DNA of 64,000 nt from Nymphaea colorata (GCF_008831285.2 NC_045146.1:6770972-6834971); one strand, 5' to 3'; positions 11,888 to 23,879 are shown, counted from the stretch's first letter. Numbers and translations are program-made. The notes: generated by a model from the letters alone, not told the origin.

Positions 11888-12054
11888 TGCCCTTGACTAG
11901 AAAAGTGAACCTCCCTATAAGAGTATTATTTTCATCTGTTTGCAAAAGGTTTTTTTCATATTCTCATTTTGTTATGGGAAAGTTTTCACTTTTTTTAGTG
12001 AGGGGTTATTTCATTTTTCTTATAGGGAGGTTGCCACTTTTCTAATCAAGGGCA
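11888..12054. mobile_element. MITE with about 36-bp terminal inverted repeats
   Basis: The left arm 11888-11923 (TGCCCTTGACTAGAAAAGTG then CCTCCCTATAAGAG) pairs with the right arm 12019-12054 (CTTATAGGGAGGTTGCCACT then TTTCTAATCAAGGGCA). The two differ at only a few positions. The 95-bp interior is A/T-rich. Weaker matching continues outwards through an AGCCC..TTTTG / GGGCAG stretch, so the true ends may lie up to 25 bp further out. No target duplication could be fixed. Superfamily is unknown; the GGGC-rich ends suggest a Mutator-type MITE. Confidence 0.7.
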
Positions 12055-12790
12055 TAGTCGTCTTTTGGGCAGCCAAAAACTCGTTTCCCTGTTGAGGCCT
12101 GAAAACGTAACCTGCTGAATCAGGGTTGGCTTGAATTTGAGTATTATTTTTATTGCGTTAGAGGATCCCTAGGTTCTTGTTGTGAACCAGGTATACTTAT
12201 TTGAGGTAAATGACTTATCATGTTTATTTCACTACACCTTCATCGACTTGTTCATGCATATGGTGATCTTCTCACTAGAGAATTACCAACCACTTCCAAT
12301 GTTCTTCTAATAGTGGTTGATGCAAATTCGTCTTGTTTCTAAAATCTTGGATCTGCATCTTCTAGGAACTAACTGAAGTCCTTACTGTCAATTATTTCTA
12401 TCTGGTCTCGTCGTCATCCACTGCGGTTATGTTCTCATTCTCTTTGAGCCCATCCAGCTAGAAAGAACAGTTTCTGATCTGCACTAAGTCTAGCAATAAA
12501 AAAAGGATAGAAGGGCAAAAAAATAAATTAAAGGAAAAAGGGCACACATAGATTTGTATAGCCTGGGGAAAAGTCCTCATTTGTCTGCAAAGGCATCAAA
12601 TCTGATCTTAATTTGTTTAAGCAGAGTTACAACAATTCTGATGATTTTTTTAAAAAAATACCTTCCGCAAATTTTGTTCTACGCCTTACGAAAAACTGTC
12701 ATAGAAATTTAATTAGAATATATACGTAGAAAATATAGCCAACATGCTCCAACGTGCATTTTATGAGAAGCGAAGAAAAAGTTTAACAAG
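12055..12790. other. intergenic, nothing recognised
   Basis: AT-rich, with no frame, RNA gene or paired terminus that I could support. Confidence 0.45.
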
Positions 12791-13022
12791 GGCATGTTGG
12801 TGACTTATAGTGAGAAGCCTTTTTCTTTTAGTGATTGTCCGCGTCATGTCAGTGTCTTCCATAATTCTCACTGGATTCCTTCTTTTTCCCCTGCATTTCA
12901 CTTTAAGTATGATGATGTTAGCTAAAGCAACACTGTGAGAATCAGATTCAAGAGGGAGTTGCGGGATTCGAACCAAGAGACGTGGTCTCAACTGGCACCA
13001 ACAGTCAGCCACTAGACTTGGT
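12790..13022 (-). mobile_element. tRNA-derived SINE candidate
   Basis: Read on the - strand, TCTAGTGGCTGA (13016-13005) resembles a pol III A box. GGTTCGAATCC (12974-12964) is a perfect tRNA B box. The 30-base gap between them is right for a tRNA-type promoter. The flanks do not fold as a tRNA acceptor stem, so this is a SINE head rather than a tRNA gene. The tail end is not defined, and the 12790 boundary is a guess. Confidence 0.45.
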
Positions 13023-13487
13023 GTCCATCATGAACACTAATTAATTTGTTCTCCTTTTTTTGTGGGGAAGGCCACAATTCATAAGCTTCTGGACATCTTT
13101 CAGTTTGCTGACTTCCTTGGTTGTTAAAATATGTCATGAAACCTACTTTAGTTTGTGGGATTTAGGGCTAACTCACCTAAGTTGAGGTGTGGAATCCTTG
13201 TGGACATCCAACTTGGTGACGCTTGCAAGTTGAATGAAGAAAGAAGAGCAGGGGAGAACAAAAAGAAAACTAAACCTAATAGAAGATCCAAGCACAAAGT
13301 TCAGAACGAAAAGATTCAAAGATCTGTTTTCATAATGTTTTCTCACATTAGTTTATGACGGTACACCAAGGCGTAACCCTTTGAGACAAGTTCAAACAAG
13401 AAAAGAAACAAGGGAAAAAAAAATAAGGGGAAAAAAAGAGAGGCCCTTCTAGTGAAAGGTCGGAGAACACAAAAGTTCTCATCTCTT

Positions 13488-13504
13488 TCTCTCTCTCTCT
13501 CTCT
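13488..13504. repeat. (CT)n microsatellite just downstream of the transporter stop
   Basis: CT dinucleotide run followed by CT-rich and GT-rich sequence in the presumed 3' UTR of the WAT1-type gene. Confidence 0.85.
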
Positions 13505-13533
13505 CACCCTCTCTTTCTGCTCTGTGTGTGTGT

Positions 13534-15406
13534 TTAGGCAAGTGGTGCTTGATTGGGCTTTCTGGCTTGCTCTGACATTTGTAAGATAAGGGAGTTGTCA
13601 ATGGAAGAGATCTTCGCTGCATGAGCCTTCTCTAGGTCCATATCATTCATGTCTATGTCGTCAGTCTCACCAACTTCGTCATCCGCCTTTGCTGGGACTG
13701 GCAGTGCCGCCGCTGATATCTCTGCTGCTTTGGCAGCCTTGCTGTCCTTGTATTTCCCCCACAAGACAGAGTATAATCCTGCCACGATCAATATGGCTCC
13801 AAGAATCCTGAAATCCCCATGAAACGTACTGTTTTTTAGAAATCTTTTCCTAAGAAAAATTGGATATGAGACATATGTGAATGGAAGGACAACAGAAAAA
13901 ACACCAACAAAATCTACACTATTGAAATGTGAAATAAGAGATTTGGTGTTTGAAGAGAGAGAGAGAGAGAGAGAGAGAAATAGAGAGAGAGAGAGAATTG
14001 GTAATTACCCTCCAAGATAGATGACTTCTTTTAAGATAAAGGAGCCCAAGATGGCAACGATGATCATCATAAGGGGGCTGAAGGCAGTAGCGAAAACTGG
14101 GCCCTTCTTCTCCATGACAAGCCCCTGGACATAGTAGGCAACCCCAGAGGCAATAATCCCAGCGTAGGCTGCAGCCAAGAGGTTGAGGTCGAAGCCTATC
14201 TTCCACACCGATGGGGACCTCTCCATCACCATGGTCACTGCAATCGACTGCAGGGTCCCTACGAAGCATATCAAGGTTGTGAGGGAGAGCTGGGCAGGGT
14301 ACCTTCTCATCGCCACCACCTGGAGTATGAAGAAAGCAGCCCAAGCAAGGCAGGCTATGATGAGAAAGATGGAACCCTTGACCCAATCCTTTGCTGCTGC
14401 TGCTGCTGCGGCCTCGCCTTGTACCGCTTCATGGGCATGCCTTGCCCATGGCAGCTCAACTATGGGCCCCTTATACAGGGTCATCAGCATAGCCCCCGCT
14501 ACAGTTACCAGTGTTCCCACTACTTTCGCTTGGCTCCTCAGCTTTTTCAGGTGTACTTTCTCCATTCTGACAGGACCCAAGATAACAGAACTGTCACTTC
14601 CTCACTCTAAAAACACACACGCTCGTATATACATACGTATACCGGAGGCATTACGTGTATACACATACTATCTCATCTACATGCATGGAAGTATATGTAC
14701 ATCGAGAGAGAGAGAGAGAGAGATGTTTTACCTGCAGAGCACTGCCATGACAAAAGTTAGAGCAGGCAGGATATTGCTCATGGCACATGAGAAAGTGGGG
14801 GAAGTAAACTTCAGTCCAGCATAATAGAAGTTCTGATCAATAACAGGCCTGCCAAAGCCCCGGAAATTGTAATCAGGCCATTAGATATGACTGATAATTA
14901 ATGCCCGATATGATGCATAGTAAACGGAAAAGCAAATATGAAGATAGAATGTTCTCTCAACACGACGCAGGCACATAATAAGAAGTTAAGAAGAGTATGT
15001 CATGGCATGATGTAGAAGAAAAAGCCATGCATATTAGCTCACCCCAGTGCGCCTAGGACGAAGATGAGCATGAAGGTTGAGAGTGTCATCTGTGGCCTCA
15101 CTTTCCTGCAAGAACACGGAAAGAACGGTCAACCTGGTGAGCTAACCCCAAACTGTCTGGCCGAAAAAGCCTCATTGGTTTTTCACTGTAACAGTTCTGT
15201 TACCTTTCCAGGAGAAGGGCGAAAGGAGCCATGGCGGCGGTGGCAAAGGCATGGCGGTACACCACCAAAACATAATGGCTAAATCCCCTGTTCAGGGACA
15301 CCTTAGTGATGATGTTCATGCCGGCATAGCCAAATTGAAGCGAGATCATGCCGACGTAGGGCTTGCTTGCTTGCAGAAACCTCGAGCAACAGCTTTGGCC
15401 TTCCAT
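13534..15406 (-). CDS. WAT1-related (UMAMIT/EamA) membrane transporter, five exons
   Basis: The product is a plant drug/metabolite-superfamily exporter-facilitator (nodulin MtN21/UMAMIT) that moves amino acids or auxin across plasma or vacuolar membranes. Exons on the - strand are 15406-15204, 15105-15043, 14848-14732, 14566-14009 and 13807-13534. All four introns (98-201 bp) are GT-AG, and phases join without a stop to give 404 residues, the usual family length. About ten hydrophobic segments form two EamA halves (residues about 17-150 and 190-345). Family motifs include GYAGMNIITKVSL, VYRHAFATAA, ERKVRP, VIDQNFYYAGLKFTS, RSQAKVVGTLVTVAGAMLMT, ASGVAYYVQG, PVFATAFSPL and GLYSVLWGK. This pattern is closest to Arabidopsis At5g07050 (UMAMIT9)-like proteins, from memory. 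Oddities are an alanine run in the central loop from a GCT/GCA repeat, and an acidic C-tail (DDEVGETDDIDMNDMDLE). The start MEGQSCC is the first Met that gives the family N-terminus. Substrate is not deducible. Confidence 0.93.
13954..13997. repeat. (GA)n microsatellite in intron 4 of the transporter
   Basis: Interrupted GA run ending about 12 bases from the exon 4 donor. On the coding strand it is a CT-rich tract at the start of the intron. Confidence 0.9.
14704..14722. repeat. (GA)n microsatellite in intron 3 of the transporter
   Basis: GA run within ten bases of the exon 3 donor, again CT-rich on the coding strand. Confidence 0.9.
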
Positions 15407-15627
15407 CTTAATTCTGGTAGAAGGGGCCGGAGTTGCTCGAAGCACTGACAAACGAAGCAAGCCAAGAAGCGGGAACAAGACAACGAGCACAAAACAGAGA
15501 TTACACAACAACAACAAGAACAATAGAAGAAAAGAGAGATCTAAAGAGACTGAGAGCCCAAGGAGCACAGAGAAGTTAGTAGCTCGCAAGTGACTCCTTG
15601 AGTAGGAAGGGCAAGGTAGAGGCGCGT

Positions 15628-15635
15628 ATTTATAA
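15628..15635 (-). promoter_or_regulatory. TATA box of the WAT1-type gene
   Basis: TATAAATA on the - strand within CTTATAAATACGCG, about 222 bases upstream of the ATG. That implies a leader of roughly 190 bases, which is purine/CT-rich as is typical of plant 5' UTRs. Confidence 0.65.
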
Positions 15636-15726
15636 GCGGTGGGTGGCGTTTCACCGGCATCCATGAGGAAGAAAATTATCCATATCGTGTGGGCCCCGCC
15701 TGGAGAAGAGGAGAGGTTACCATCCG

Positions 15727-15842
15727 ACGTGGCGGCAACAGCGTTGTTATAGTGGTCATGTGGGACCAGGTGGGACCCTCTAAAATGGAAGGTCATAGTG
15801 GGGTGTGATTTGTTTCCCATTACATATTCCTACCTGACGTGG
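15727..15842. promoter_or_regulatory. two ACGTGG (ABRE/G-box core) motifs upstream of the transporter
   Basis: GACGTGGC at 15726-15733 and GACGTGG at 15836-15842 lie about 95 and 205 bases upstream of the TATA box. ACGTGGC is the core bound by plant bZIP factors of the ABF/GBF type. Two copies are suggestive of stress or light/ABA input, but motifs this short also occur by chance. Confidence 0.3.
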
Positions 15843-15844
15843 GG

Positions 15845-16627
15845 ATGGGCCCCCACCCCTGCCCATGCCTCGTGCAGTCCATTCACTCTAGAGCGTTCGT
15901 GAGGGAGATCGCACCGTTGCTTGAATCGGCTACGATCGTTCATTTAGGTCAACAGTCAGTATCTATACAATCAACTCATATCGTCAACTAATGACATGTT
16001 ATTTTTTATCGTGCATTACTAAATAAATACTGAAGTTTGTCATTTTTTTTAATTGTGAAATATCACAAACTTAATCAAATACACGAAATACTCATATTAT
16101 ATATTATTGAATTTTAGTTGATAAAAAGATCAAACATAAAGTCCCTACAAGTTTCTTTCTTCATCTATTTGTAAAAGAAATTAATGCACTAAAAAATTTA
16201 TAACCCCTCACACAACTAAGTCGCCGAGTTAACTTTCTGATCAAGTGCATGCCCTGTTCGGAGCCAGTGGTGCAAGAGCTGCGTTTAACTTTTAATTGAC
16301 GACTTAATAAAAGGCATCGCTTAGGTGTTCACTAAGATTGCTTTTGCTTTTCCGCAAGAGTGGAAGTATGGAAATCCAACATGGTTCCCCGCCTGCGTCC
16401 GCGAACGAAATTAAAATCATACTTTGGTTATGTTCCGAAAACCAGCTTCTTACTTGGAAAGTTACCTGCCACTATTGAAGTTTCGGAACCATCGACCAGT
16501 GATGAACTCATGCGTAGAAAAGTAAGTATCGACTAATCAAACACCAAGTAGCAACATTGTGATCAAGAAATTTCGGTTGTTCTTCATATATGTTTTCCAC
16601 CGGTAGAAAATACGTTTTTTGGGGATA
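15845..16627. other. distal upstream region of the transporter, nothing else recognised
   Basis: Diverging sequence with no supported frame. It ends at the TAA duplication of the MITE that follows. Confidence 0.5.
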
Positions 16628-16630
16628 TAA

Positions 16631-16809
16631 AGGGGCATTTCAATCAAAATGCTTATTTTTTAAGAAATTAAAACTATTAAACAAACAAAGTATTTTGTTT
16701 CCGGATTTAAGAAACTAAAATATAAAATTTTTGATTCTAGTTTGAGGAGGAATTATGATTTTAAAATTTTTCATTCTCGAATCAAAATTCCAAACCACCA
16801 AATGCCCCT
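16631..16809. mobile_element. Tourist-like (PIF/Harbinger) MITE
   Basis: Perfect 10-bp inverted ends AGGGGCATTT (16631-16640) and AAATGCCCCT (16800-16809) are flanked on both sides by the target duplication TAA (16628-16630 and 16810-16812). It is 179 bp long, A/T-rich and non-coding. The TWA duplication and GGGGCATTT-type end are characteristic of Tourist MITEs mobilised by PIF/Harbinger transposase. Confidence 0.8.
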
Positions 16810-16812
16810 TAA

Positions 16813-18545
16813 ACTTCGGATTCTTGGGTTTGTTGGAAAAGGATTTCTATCCAAATATATCATTCAGTAGAGTGAAAAACGTTATTCTTGCCCAATACGA
16901 TTCAGATCTGCATCGGTCCTGCTGACGTCGTAGGGCGAAGTCAAAAAGTCTTTTGAAACTAGCTAGTATTTTTGCCGTCACGAATCCAAACGGTTGGCCG
17001 TCCACGAACAAATACTCACACCAGTTGGCAAGTGTGTTTCTTGAAGCCCTTGAACGGGACGTTGGGTATCTGAGTTCAGTGAAACAAACATAAAGGGTGC
17101 CTTTGGTATGCCGACGTCTTTCATATATATTTATATATAGATATACACTGCTGGATGCCGAACAGTTGTTGGATGGATGGCTAAAATTTGAAAATTTGTG
17201 ATTAAAATGATCATAAATCATTGCTGAAGTCACTATAAAATGTTGTCATAGTATAAACTTTTGCTAATGCTAAAGCAATATACATGTGTTTTTTAGCACA
17301 ATTTTTAAATTTTAACCACTTGATAAGGTCTGACCTAGCAAGACCGGATCAATACCCTAAACATGCACATACAAGAGAATTTTAGGTTCTTATATATGTA
17401 AGAGGACTGGCTTTCTAACTATTTTTTCTCTTAATCTTCCTCTCACCTTCGTTTTTTTTCCAATTTTCTACTCATTATATATATATATATATAGAGAGAT
17501 TCTAACAAGAAAAATAAAACTTAAAATTATATATTCACACATGTGCGTGTTTGTGGAAGGGGGGCCGGGGCTTGCCAACTGATTAATTTGAAACTAAATA
17601 TGCTTCCCCCATGATGAATTGAATTGTCTGGCACGAGATGCTAATATTGCTTTTGAACTTTGAACATTGAATTTTGAACTTTGAAGCTGCTTGGTAAGAT
17701 GCCATTTGAGTTTCAGCTTTGACGCCAGACAACTGTATTCTACTGATATTAATTGGGAGATCCTCCACATGTAGATACCAAATGGAATTAATCGGAAAAG
17801 AAAAATGTCCTGATCAAAACTCCGATCGAGGAACAAGCCCTCCCTGGCATTGATGCCGATTCCTTCTTATGGAATGTGTATGTCTCCATCCCTCCCCACT
17901 TTTAGTTATGGTGGAAGAGTCGGTTGACAAGCATGTGGTCGGATTCTAGAGAAACCATGGATTCCGGCGGCCATATTCCCGGCTGCTACTCCCCCAGCAG
18001 ACGTCATTCGTGCTACCTCTATATGATTATCATTCTCCAGACTGCTGGCTGGCCGGTTTAATTCTGATTCTCAGTTTCCCGTTTTGAATCAAAAGATTGA
18101 GACATTGAGAAGGCATCTATGAACTAAAATTAGATCGAGACTTGTACATGCAAGAGATGAGGGTATAGTGACTGTCAAAAATTAATAATTTTTTTTTTAA
18201 ATAAAGGTACACAGTCCTGCCAGTATCATAATATAGCTATCCCTTTCGGTACTCTTAAACCTAGCCATCTAATATAACTATAAAATTAGCTAAGTCCTTG
18301 CAGTTGATGTGAGGGACAGAAAGCAGACAGTTTCTATTTAAAATCTGGAGGACTTCAAAAGGAAGGTACCAACATACAAGTTGAAGAACACTTGAGCTGA
18401 GTATATAAAGCAGGCCATGTACCCTAAATGGAAGAGAGGTTGGGTGAGAAATTCAGTCTTTAGCTGGACAGTGGATCTCCCTTGCTTACCCAGAACCATA
18501 GAAATAGCTAAGGTAATAGCCATGCACTCTAACTAGTGCATATAT
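16813..18545. other. intergenic, nothing firmly recognised
   Basis: A short TA/GA microsatellite lies at about 17477-17497. The - strand at 18338-18523 holds a 61-codon hydrophobic frame with no family match. A short TTTGAACTTTGAA quasi-repeat lies at about 17650-17690. Confidence 0.45.
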
Positions 18546-18549
18546 AGAG

Positions 18550-18970
18550 GTGAGGATAGGGCCACTTATGGGCCAAGTCGAGTTCAAGCTCAGTCACTCG
18601 ACCGGACTCGACTCATTTCTTGCTCGGCTCAAGCTCTCCTCAAGCTCAAGTCAAGCCATACAACTCCGCTTGAACTCGACTCGATAAACCGAGTGTCAGT
18701 TCAAGCTTGACTTATTTAAGCTCATTTACCAACTCCCCATTTGACTTGATATATTTCCTTGTTTTTAAGTTTGAAAATTAGAAAAAAGAACTAGACTAAA
18801 TGAGCATACTTGAGTTTCTTGAGTCGAGTTCATGTAACTCAAACTCGATTTGTTTATAACCTCAAGTTTTCAGCTAACCTCGAGTTCAACTCGATCAAGA
18901 TGAAATGAGTGAGTTCAACTCGAGCTTGAGTTGGCTTGACTCATTATATTGTGCGGTGGTCCCTTCACTA
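18550..18970 (+). mobile_element. TCGAGC-rich non-autonomous element, copy A
   Basis: Dense CTCGAGTT / AAGCTTGA / GAGTCGAG variants surround a central segment, GACTTATTTAAGCTCATTTACCAACTCCCCATTTGACTT (positions about 18709-18747). That segment also occurs inverted in the copy at 22.7 kb. Possible decayed flanks ACTAGTGC / ACTAGTAA were seen, but no exact duplication. It is assigned to the same hAT-like family as the 36.0-kb copy by composition and shared motifs. Confidence 0.6.
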
Positions 18971-21028
18971 GTAATGCTTCAAGCTGGCTAGCCACTCCCA
19001 CCCTGCGTCTAATTGAGGATTTATTCTAACTAATAGGGCAATGGTCACCTTCCATTTTCAATTCTTATTCAATTACCTTGCTTCCTTTGGATATACAGTA
19101 GAGAAGGCAGTGAATGAACGAAATCTAATTTGAGAGCCTTGTTATCTTTTATATATTTTACTGAATTTATCTTTCTCCGCATTAATGTCTGACGTCTATC
19201 TCGATCGGTTTTCATAATGTTTGTCACAAGGTCACCTCAGGTTTGCCCCAAATTAGTGCTCCTTGTTAAGAAAAACATTAAGTTTTTAAACTGGCTATAG
19301 CTTGGTATATAAATGATATCTACATTTGCAATGTGTTTTTCAACAAGAATATTGTGTTTCTTAAATATTTGTTAATTGTGGGGCATATGTTGCAACAATA
19401 TAATAATTTTCTTTTAAAACGGCTTCTATGACAGCCCCATAATCAAGTTTCGATCAGTTTGGGTTGAATGAGATAAATGTGCAGAGTATCAAATTTAAAC
19501 TAAGTAATGCCATGTGAAGAAAAAAAAAAGATCAAACTTGACAAAATCTGACACATCTTGGTCTTGTTGCGGAGGGCAATTAAATGAAAATTAAAAATGA
19601 AAAGTACATATACATAAGGTATTAGAATATTGAAAAAAAAAGTAAAAACAAAACCGCACCTAATGTTTAACAAATAACAAATCATCACGTAATTTTTAAA
19701 AGATAATAAATAGGTGTTCATCTGTTGAGAAAAATTCTCAAACAATTGCCTACTAAAAAAAATTATATACAATGATGAAATATTTTTCATGCTTCGTAGA
19801 CGAAAAATAGTACTTTTGGACTTCGGAAGGAAAAACTTCGTTATGTTGCATTAAAATTTGATATTTTCTACCAATAAATAAGCTCTGTTTTGAGAATTTC
19901 TGCAAAAGATGAGCGCTTATTCATTAAATGTTAAAAGTTGAGTGGAAATTTATCTCCTAATGTGTTTTTACAAATTTTCTAAGGTTTTTGGCTAACGCTC
20001 CGGCCATTCGTTTTCCAGTCCTCAAATATCAAAGTCGTCATTGTAAAAAAATCAGCAGTACGTTGATATATTTCTTAAACCCAATATATTTCAGCGAATA
20101 TTGCTTATTGGCCCGTGTTACTTTTCTTAGTCATATCTATGCTAAAAAGAAAAAACTAAAAAAAAGGTTTCCGTGTTTATAACTTTTTATATCAGCCAAT
20201 ATAGCACGACATTGTCCGATACGATAAGCCTTTACTGACCGATACTTTAGAGAAGGCCGCTTGGCGCCAATAATAATGTTTTGCATCGAAATGGGTTGCA
20301 CCCCCCCAATGCCTAATGCCGAAAGTACCCCTGTGTCATCCGAATTTTTAAATGACGATGACTATTTTGATTTGGGTAGAGTTGCCTCTAGTTACGGTGG
20401 TGAATATCGTCCGAATATGTTATCGTTCGAAAGTTGCGCCTTGGCATCGTAACGATTATTAGAACGTCCAGGGTTCAAGGAGTAATATGCAAGAAAGGAA
20501 CCTCCCATCAGGTCGCAACTTTTTCATATTTTTTTGGTGAATAAAAAATAATTTATACCATTTTATATTGTTTTAGAAAAATAAAAAAATGTGGACTCGT
20601 ATCAGCTAGCCATGCACGATTATCAGCAGGAGAAATTGGTTATATACGCCATCCTGAGTATGAAATTTCATGCACTATTTTAATAATGACAAAAGATTCT
20701 CATGAGTAATGAAAAAAGAAATTTTTTTGTAAAGACGAAAAACGGCAAAAAAAAAATTTAGAAAAAACCCAAACTTCCGTAATTAGTGGTAATAGTAATT
20801 GATTAATTGAAAAGCTGTGAAGTTTAAATAGAATGAACTAGCTGGCTAGGAATTAACGTGTAAATTCGCTATTACCTTAACTACAAGAATAAACCCGATC
20901 GAGCTGTACACGTTTAAACATACACTGGTGTGGCCATGGATAGGCTAAAACGTTATTCTCGCTTCTTGTATGTTTGAGATTTATCTGTAGTTTGGGAATT
21001 TATTCTAAGGTTAAGAAACGTCAGAAGG
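18971..21028. other. AT-rich intergenic, nothing recognised
   Basis: No family resemblance in any frame. A stretch around 20180-20480 has GATAC/GTATC-type short repeats but no defined ends. Confidence 0.45.
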
Positions 21029-21122
21029 CAACTATTAATTAATGACATAAATCTTGTTGTAGTTTAACTTTGTGACAACTACTAATTAATGACATAAATC
21101 TTGTTGCAGTTTAGCTTTTGGA
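21029..21122. repeat. 47-bp tandem duplication
   Basis: Two units start at 21029 and 21076. Both carry CTAATTAATGACATAAATCT-like sequence and a TTGTTG(T/C)AGTTTA(A/G)CTTT end. They differ at about four positions, so the duplication is recent. Confidence 0.85.
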
Positions 21123-22689
21123 GGAGAGTAGAAGGAGCATTGCAGCCGAAGCCCCCACCCTTTTCCATCCCTATAGGATATTGTGTCTGTTTTGGTAGTA
21201 TAGTTTTATAATTTTTTCATAGCCAAATTATGTGAAAACAAATGGTAATAAATATAAAAGAACAGAAATCACATCATTTTCTCGGATATTTGGTGTGTTT
21301 TAAGTTCTGAAATTTTATACTTTTCAGGGGTATGAAGTTGAGTTTTGCCTTTATTTTGAGAACTTTGGGGAGTCGAAACCTTTTTCCTTGGGGTCCTGTT
21401 GAGAGAAAAGAACTACTGAAGAATTGGAAACCCCACACACTTAATTTTCGGTGAACAAAAGCCATCCATAAAAGGAGACGAAGCCTTTCACTCTCTCCAC
21501 CAGGGCTCATTTTTGCTCCAGGAAAAGAAAAACTTGCCAAACATCGTCGCCCTTTAACTATGCCGGCCATATTAATTTATTGAATGAGTAAATTATAGCG
21601 AACGACATCTTTTAGGTATTATTGTATTCAACCACATTTTTTTTCTTCCATCTCAACAGTAAACGCATTACATCAATTAAACTCTATCCTGTGCTGAATG
21701 TCTGGAAGCCTTCATTACTTAAAAAACTCTTGTTGTCCCAGCTTAGCATCTTTAACTTTCACCGTTTCCGTCGCCTCCGCCCTTGGGTTCGTTTAGAACC
21801 CTCTTTTAGGGGGAGAAAAAAAGGGTCTCTATATAAATTGATACTTAATTAATTAAATGGGTGATCTCTTTGAATGATTCGGTAGAAGTTTGCCTAACCT
21901 CAACTAACTAATGGCGATGTCTTTAGTTCCGTTCGGTCTCTTTCTTTTACATGATTAAGTTAAATAATTTTAGAAACATAATTAAAAAAGGAAATGTTTG
22001 TTATAGTTTTAAGAGCAAAGACGACATGGATAAAGAAAAACAAATATATGGATTAAACTTTAGGAAAACTTTCACTTAGGAGTCTACCTTTTCGATCACA
22101 ATCAACAAAAGAAAAAAAAAAATCTTACGTTTCTACTTTTGGAAAAGAAAGTTACTTTTGCTGAAAATTAATCATGAAATAAAGACAGACTTGCTTCCAC
22201 CTTCGTCTCATAACCCTAATTAAAATATTAATCAACCTTCAATCAAATGAAAACAATGTCCTTTTTTTTTGTGCGAAAGTGAGAAAATATAGTTACAACT
22301 TGAATATGAATGCAAGGAACTATTACTATAAAGCATACAATCTCACTCTTCCCAAATCAAAACCGTTCGACCTAAGGAATTTTTATAGCATTTATCAGCA
22401 AAAGTGAGATGGTGGTAACAATGAATTAAAAAAATGAGGATCATCTTTTAGAGTATGGCCAAAAGATGCGAGCCCCATGGAAAAACTTTCCTAAATTTTA
22501 TGGCGATCGAATCAACTAAAGAACCTAAAAGCAACACTAGTGAGTGGTATTCCATGTATGTAGGCGGGCATCAAAAGCCTCCTTTAGCATCAAATCTTGT
22601 TTTAATGGTCATTATCCTATTTATTTGAAGAAAAAAAAATGAAAGGATTTCCCTTTTTAATGATCTCAAAATGTTATGGATACAAAATA
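21123..22689. other. intergenic, nothing recognised
   Basis: A 98-codon frame on the - strand at 21274-21570 has no family resemblance. The rest is A/T-rich. Confidence 0.45.
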
Positions 22690-22965
22690 AGGCTATACAA
22701 TGAGTCAAGTCAAGCCAACTCGAGCTTGAGTTGAGTTCAAGCTACTTGAAGTTTAATGTAAGTTTCTTTTTTTTGCTTTATAAATTTTTAAACTCAAACC
22801 AATAAAAACAATAAGTCAAATGAGGAGTTGGTAAATGAGTTTAAACAAGTCGAGCTCGAGCTAGGACTCAGTCTATCAAGTCGAGCTGGAACCAAGCAAT
22901 ATATGACTCTAGTCTAGTTGAGCTGACTGAGCTCAAGCTTGACTTGGCTTGTGTAAGGTCTAATA
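22690..22965 (-). mobile_element. TCGAGC-rich non-autonomous element, copy B (inverted)
   Basis: This is the inverse of copy A. On the - strand it contains GACTTGTTTAAACTCATTTACCAACTCCTCATTTGACTT (about 22853-22815), matching copy A at nearly every base. The outer parts again carry CTCGAGCT / AAGCTTGA repeats. Flanks GATACAAA and TGTACAAA could be a decayed 8-bp duplication. Confidence 0.6.
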
Positions 22966-23879
22966 TGTACAAAGGACACTTAGACATGATAATATAATGT
23001 CAGTTCTTAATGAATAGAATATTGAATGCCAATAAAAATGTCTTTTAGTGCTAATATGCTCGTGCTTCAAAGCGATTACCAAATATGCAACTAAAAATGG
23101 TTTCAGGGTCACAATTTTTTTTTGAAAGGTTAACAACTAATATTTGTACTCTTCCTGGGGCTGCTTAAAGTTTCTAAAAGTTTCTATGGCCACTTAAAAA
23201 GAAACACTCTCGAAGATAAATTAAGAAGGTAAAGCTGATGAGAATATGCGCGTGTCTAAGATAAGCCTTATCGTAAAATGGTCATGTTTTATACTTCCTA
23301 ATCTACACAATGACATGCTTTATTTACGGTAGTTAAACATTCCTATCGTGAAACATTGTTTTACAAACGGAAACGGAAGGCGTGGATGTATATTCTTTAT
23401 GTCTAAAGCGATGGAAAAAAAAAAGAGTCCTGCAGTGTCAGTTTGAATAAGCCAAGAAAGATTAAAGTACTTTTGATGCTATATGGAACATAAAATAGCT
23501 GGTTGGGCAAGCCGTTGCATAAAAGGCGTATGGTTGGTTTGATTCATATAGGTGCTACTCCCTTGAATTATAAACGGTAAACGGTGCGATCACAGTACTC
23601 TAGCCGATGGATGCACTATAACCCACTCAAGTTCGGTACAATGTAGGACCCTGGAAGAAGGGGAAAGGGTGAATGAGGGGACTTGAAGGCCTCTTTTTTG
23701 AACAGTAGATTGTTAACCTCCTGATCACTCAAAATGTGATTTTCTGTTTTTCCCAGATTTACCAAATATGAGATTACATCGGTGCAATTAATAAGGTAAA
23801 CTGTATTATTGTCAATGCACACATAATCCTTACTTATTTTCCGTATTATATGCATATTCTTTTTTGTGCAAGAGCATAT
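22966..23879. other. intergenic, nothing recognised
   Basis: No supported frame or terminus. Confidence 0.45.

Noticed and set aside
14183-14824. 213-codon + strand frame across the transporter
   Set aside because: It is antisense to exons 3-4 and their intron, crosses a microsatellite and has no family resemblance.
15407-15820. Extending the transporter upstream to an in-frame Met at 15820
   Set aside because: The extra residues have no family resemblance, and the stretch contains the TATA box and leader. The start at 15406 gives the expected N-terminus.
16847-17233. 128-codon - strand frame
   Set aside because: No family match, a tyrosine-rich TATATA-derived stretch, and A/T-rich surroundings.
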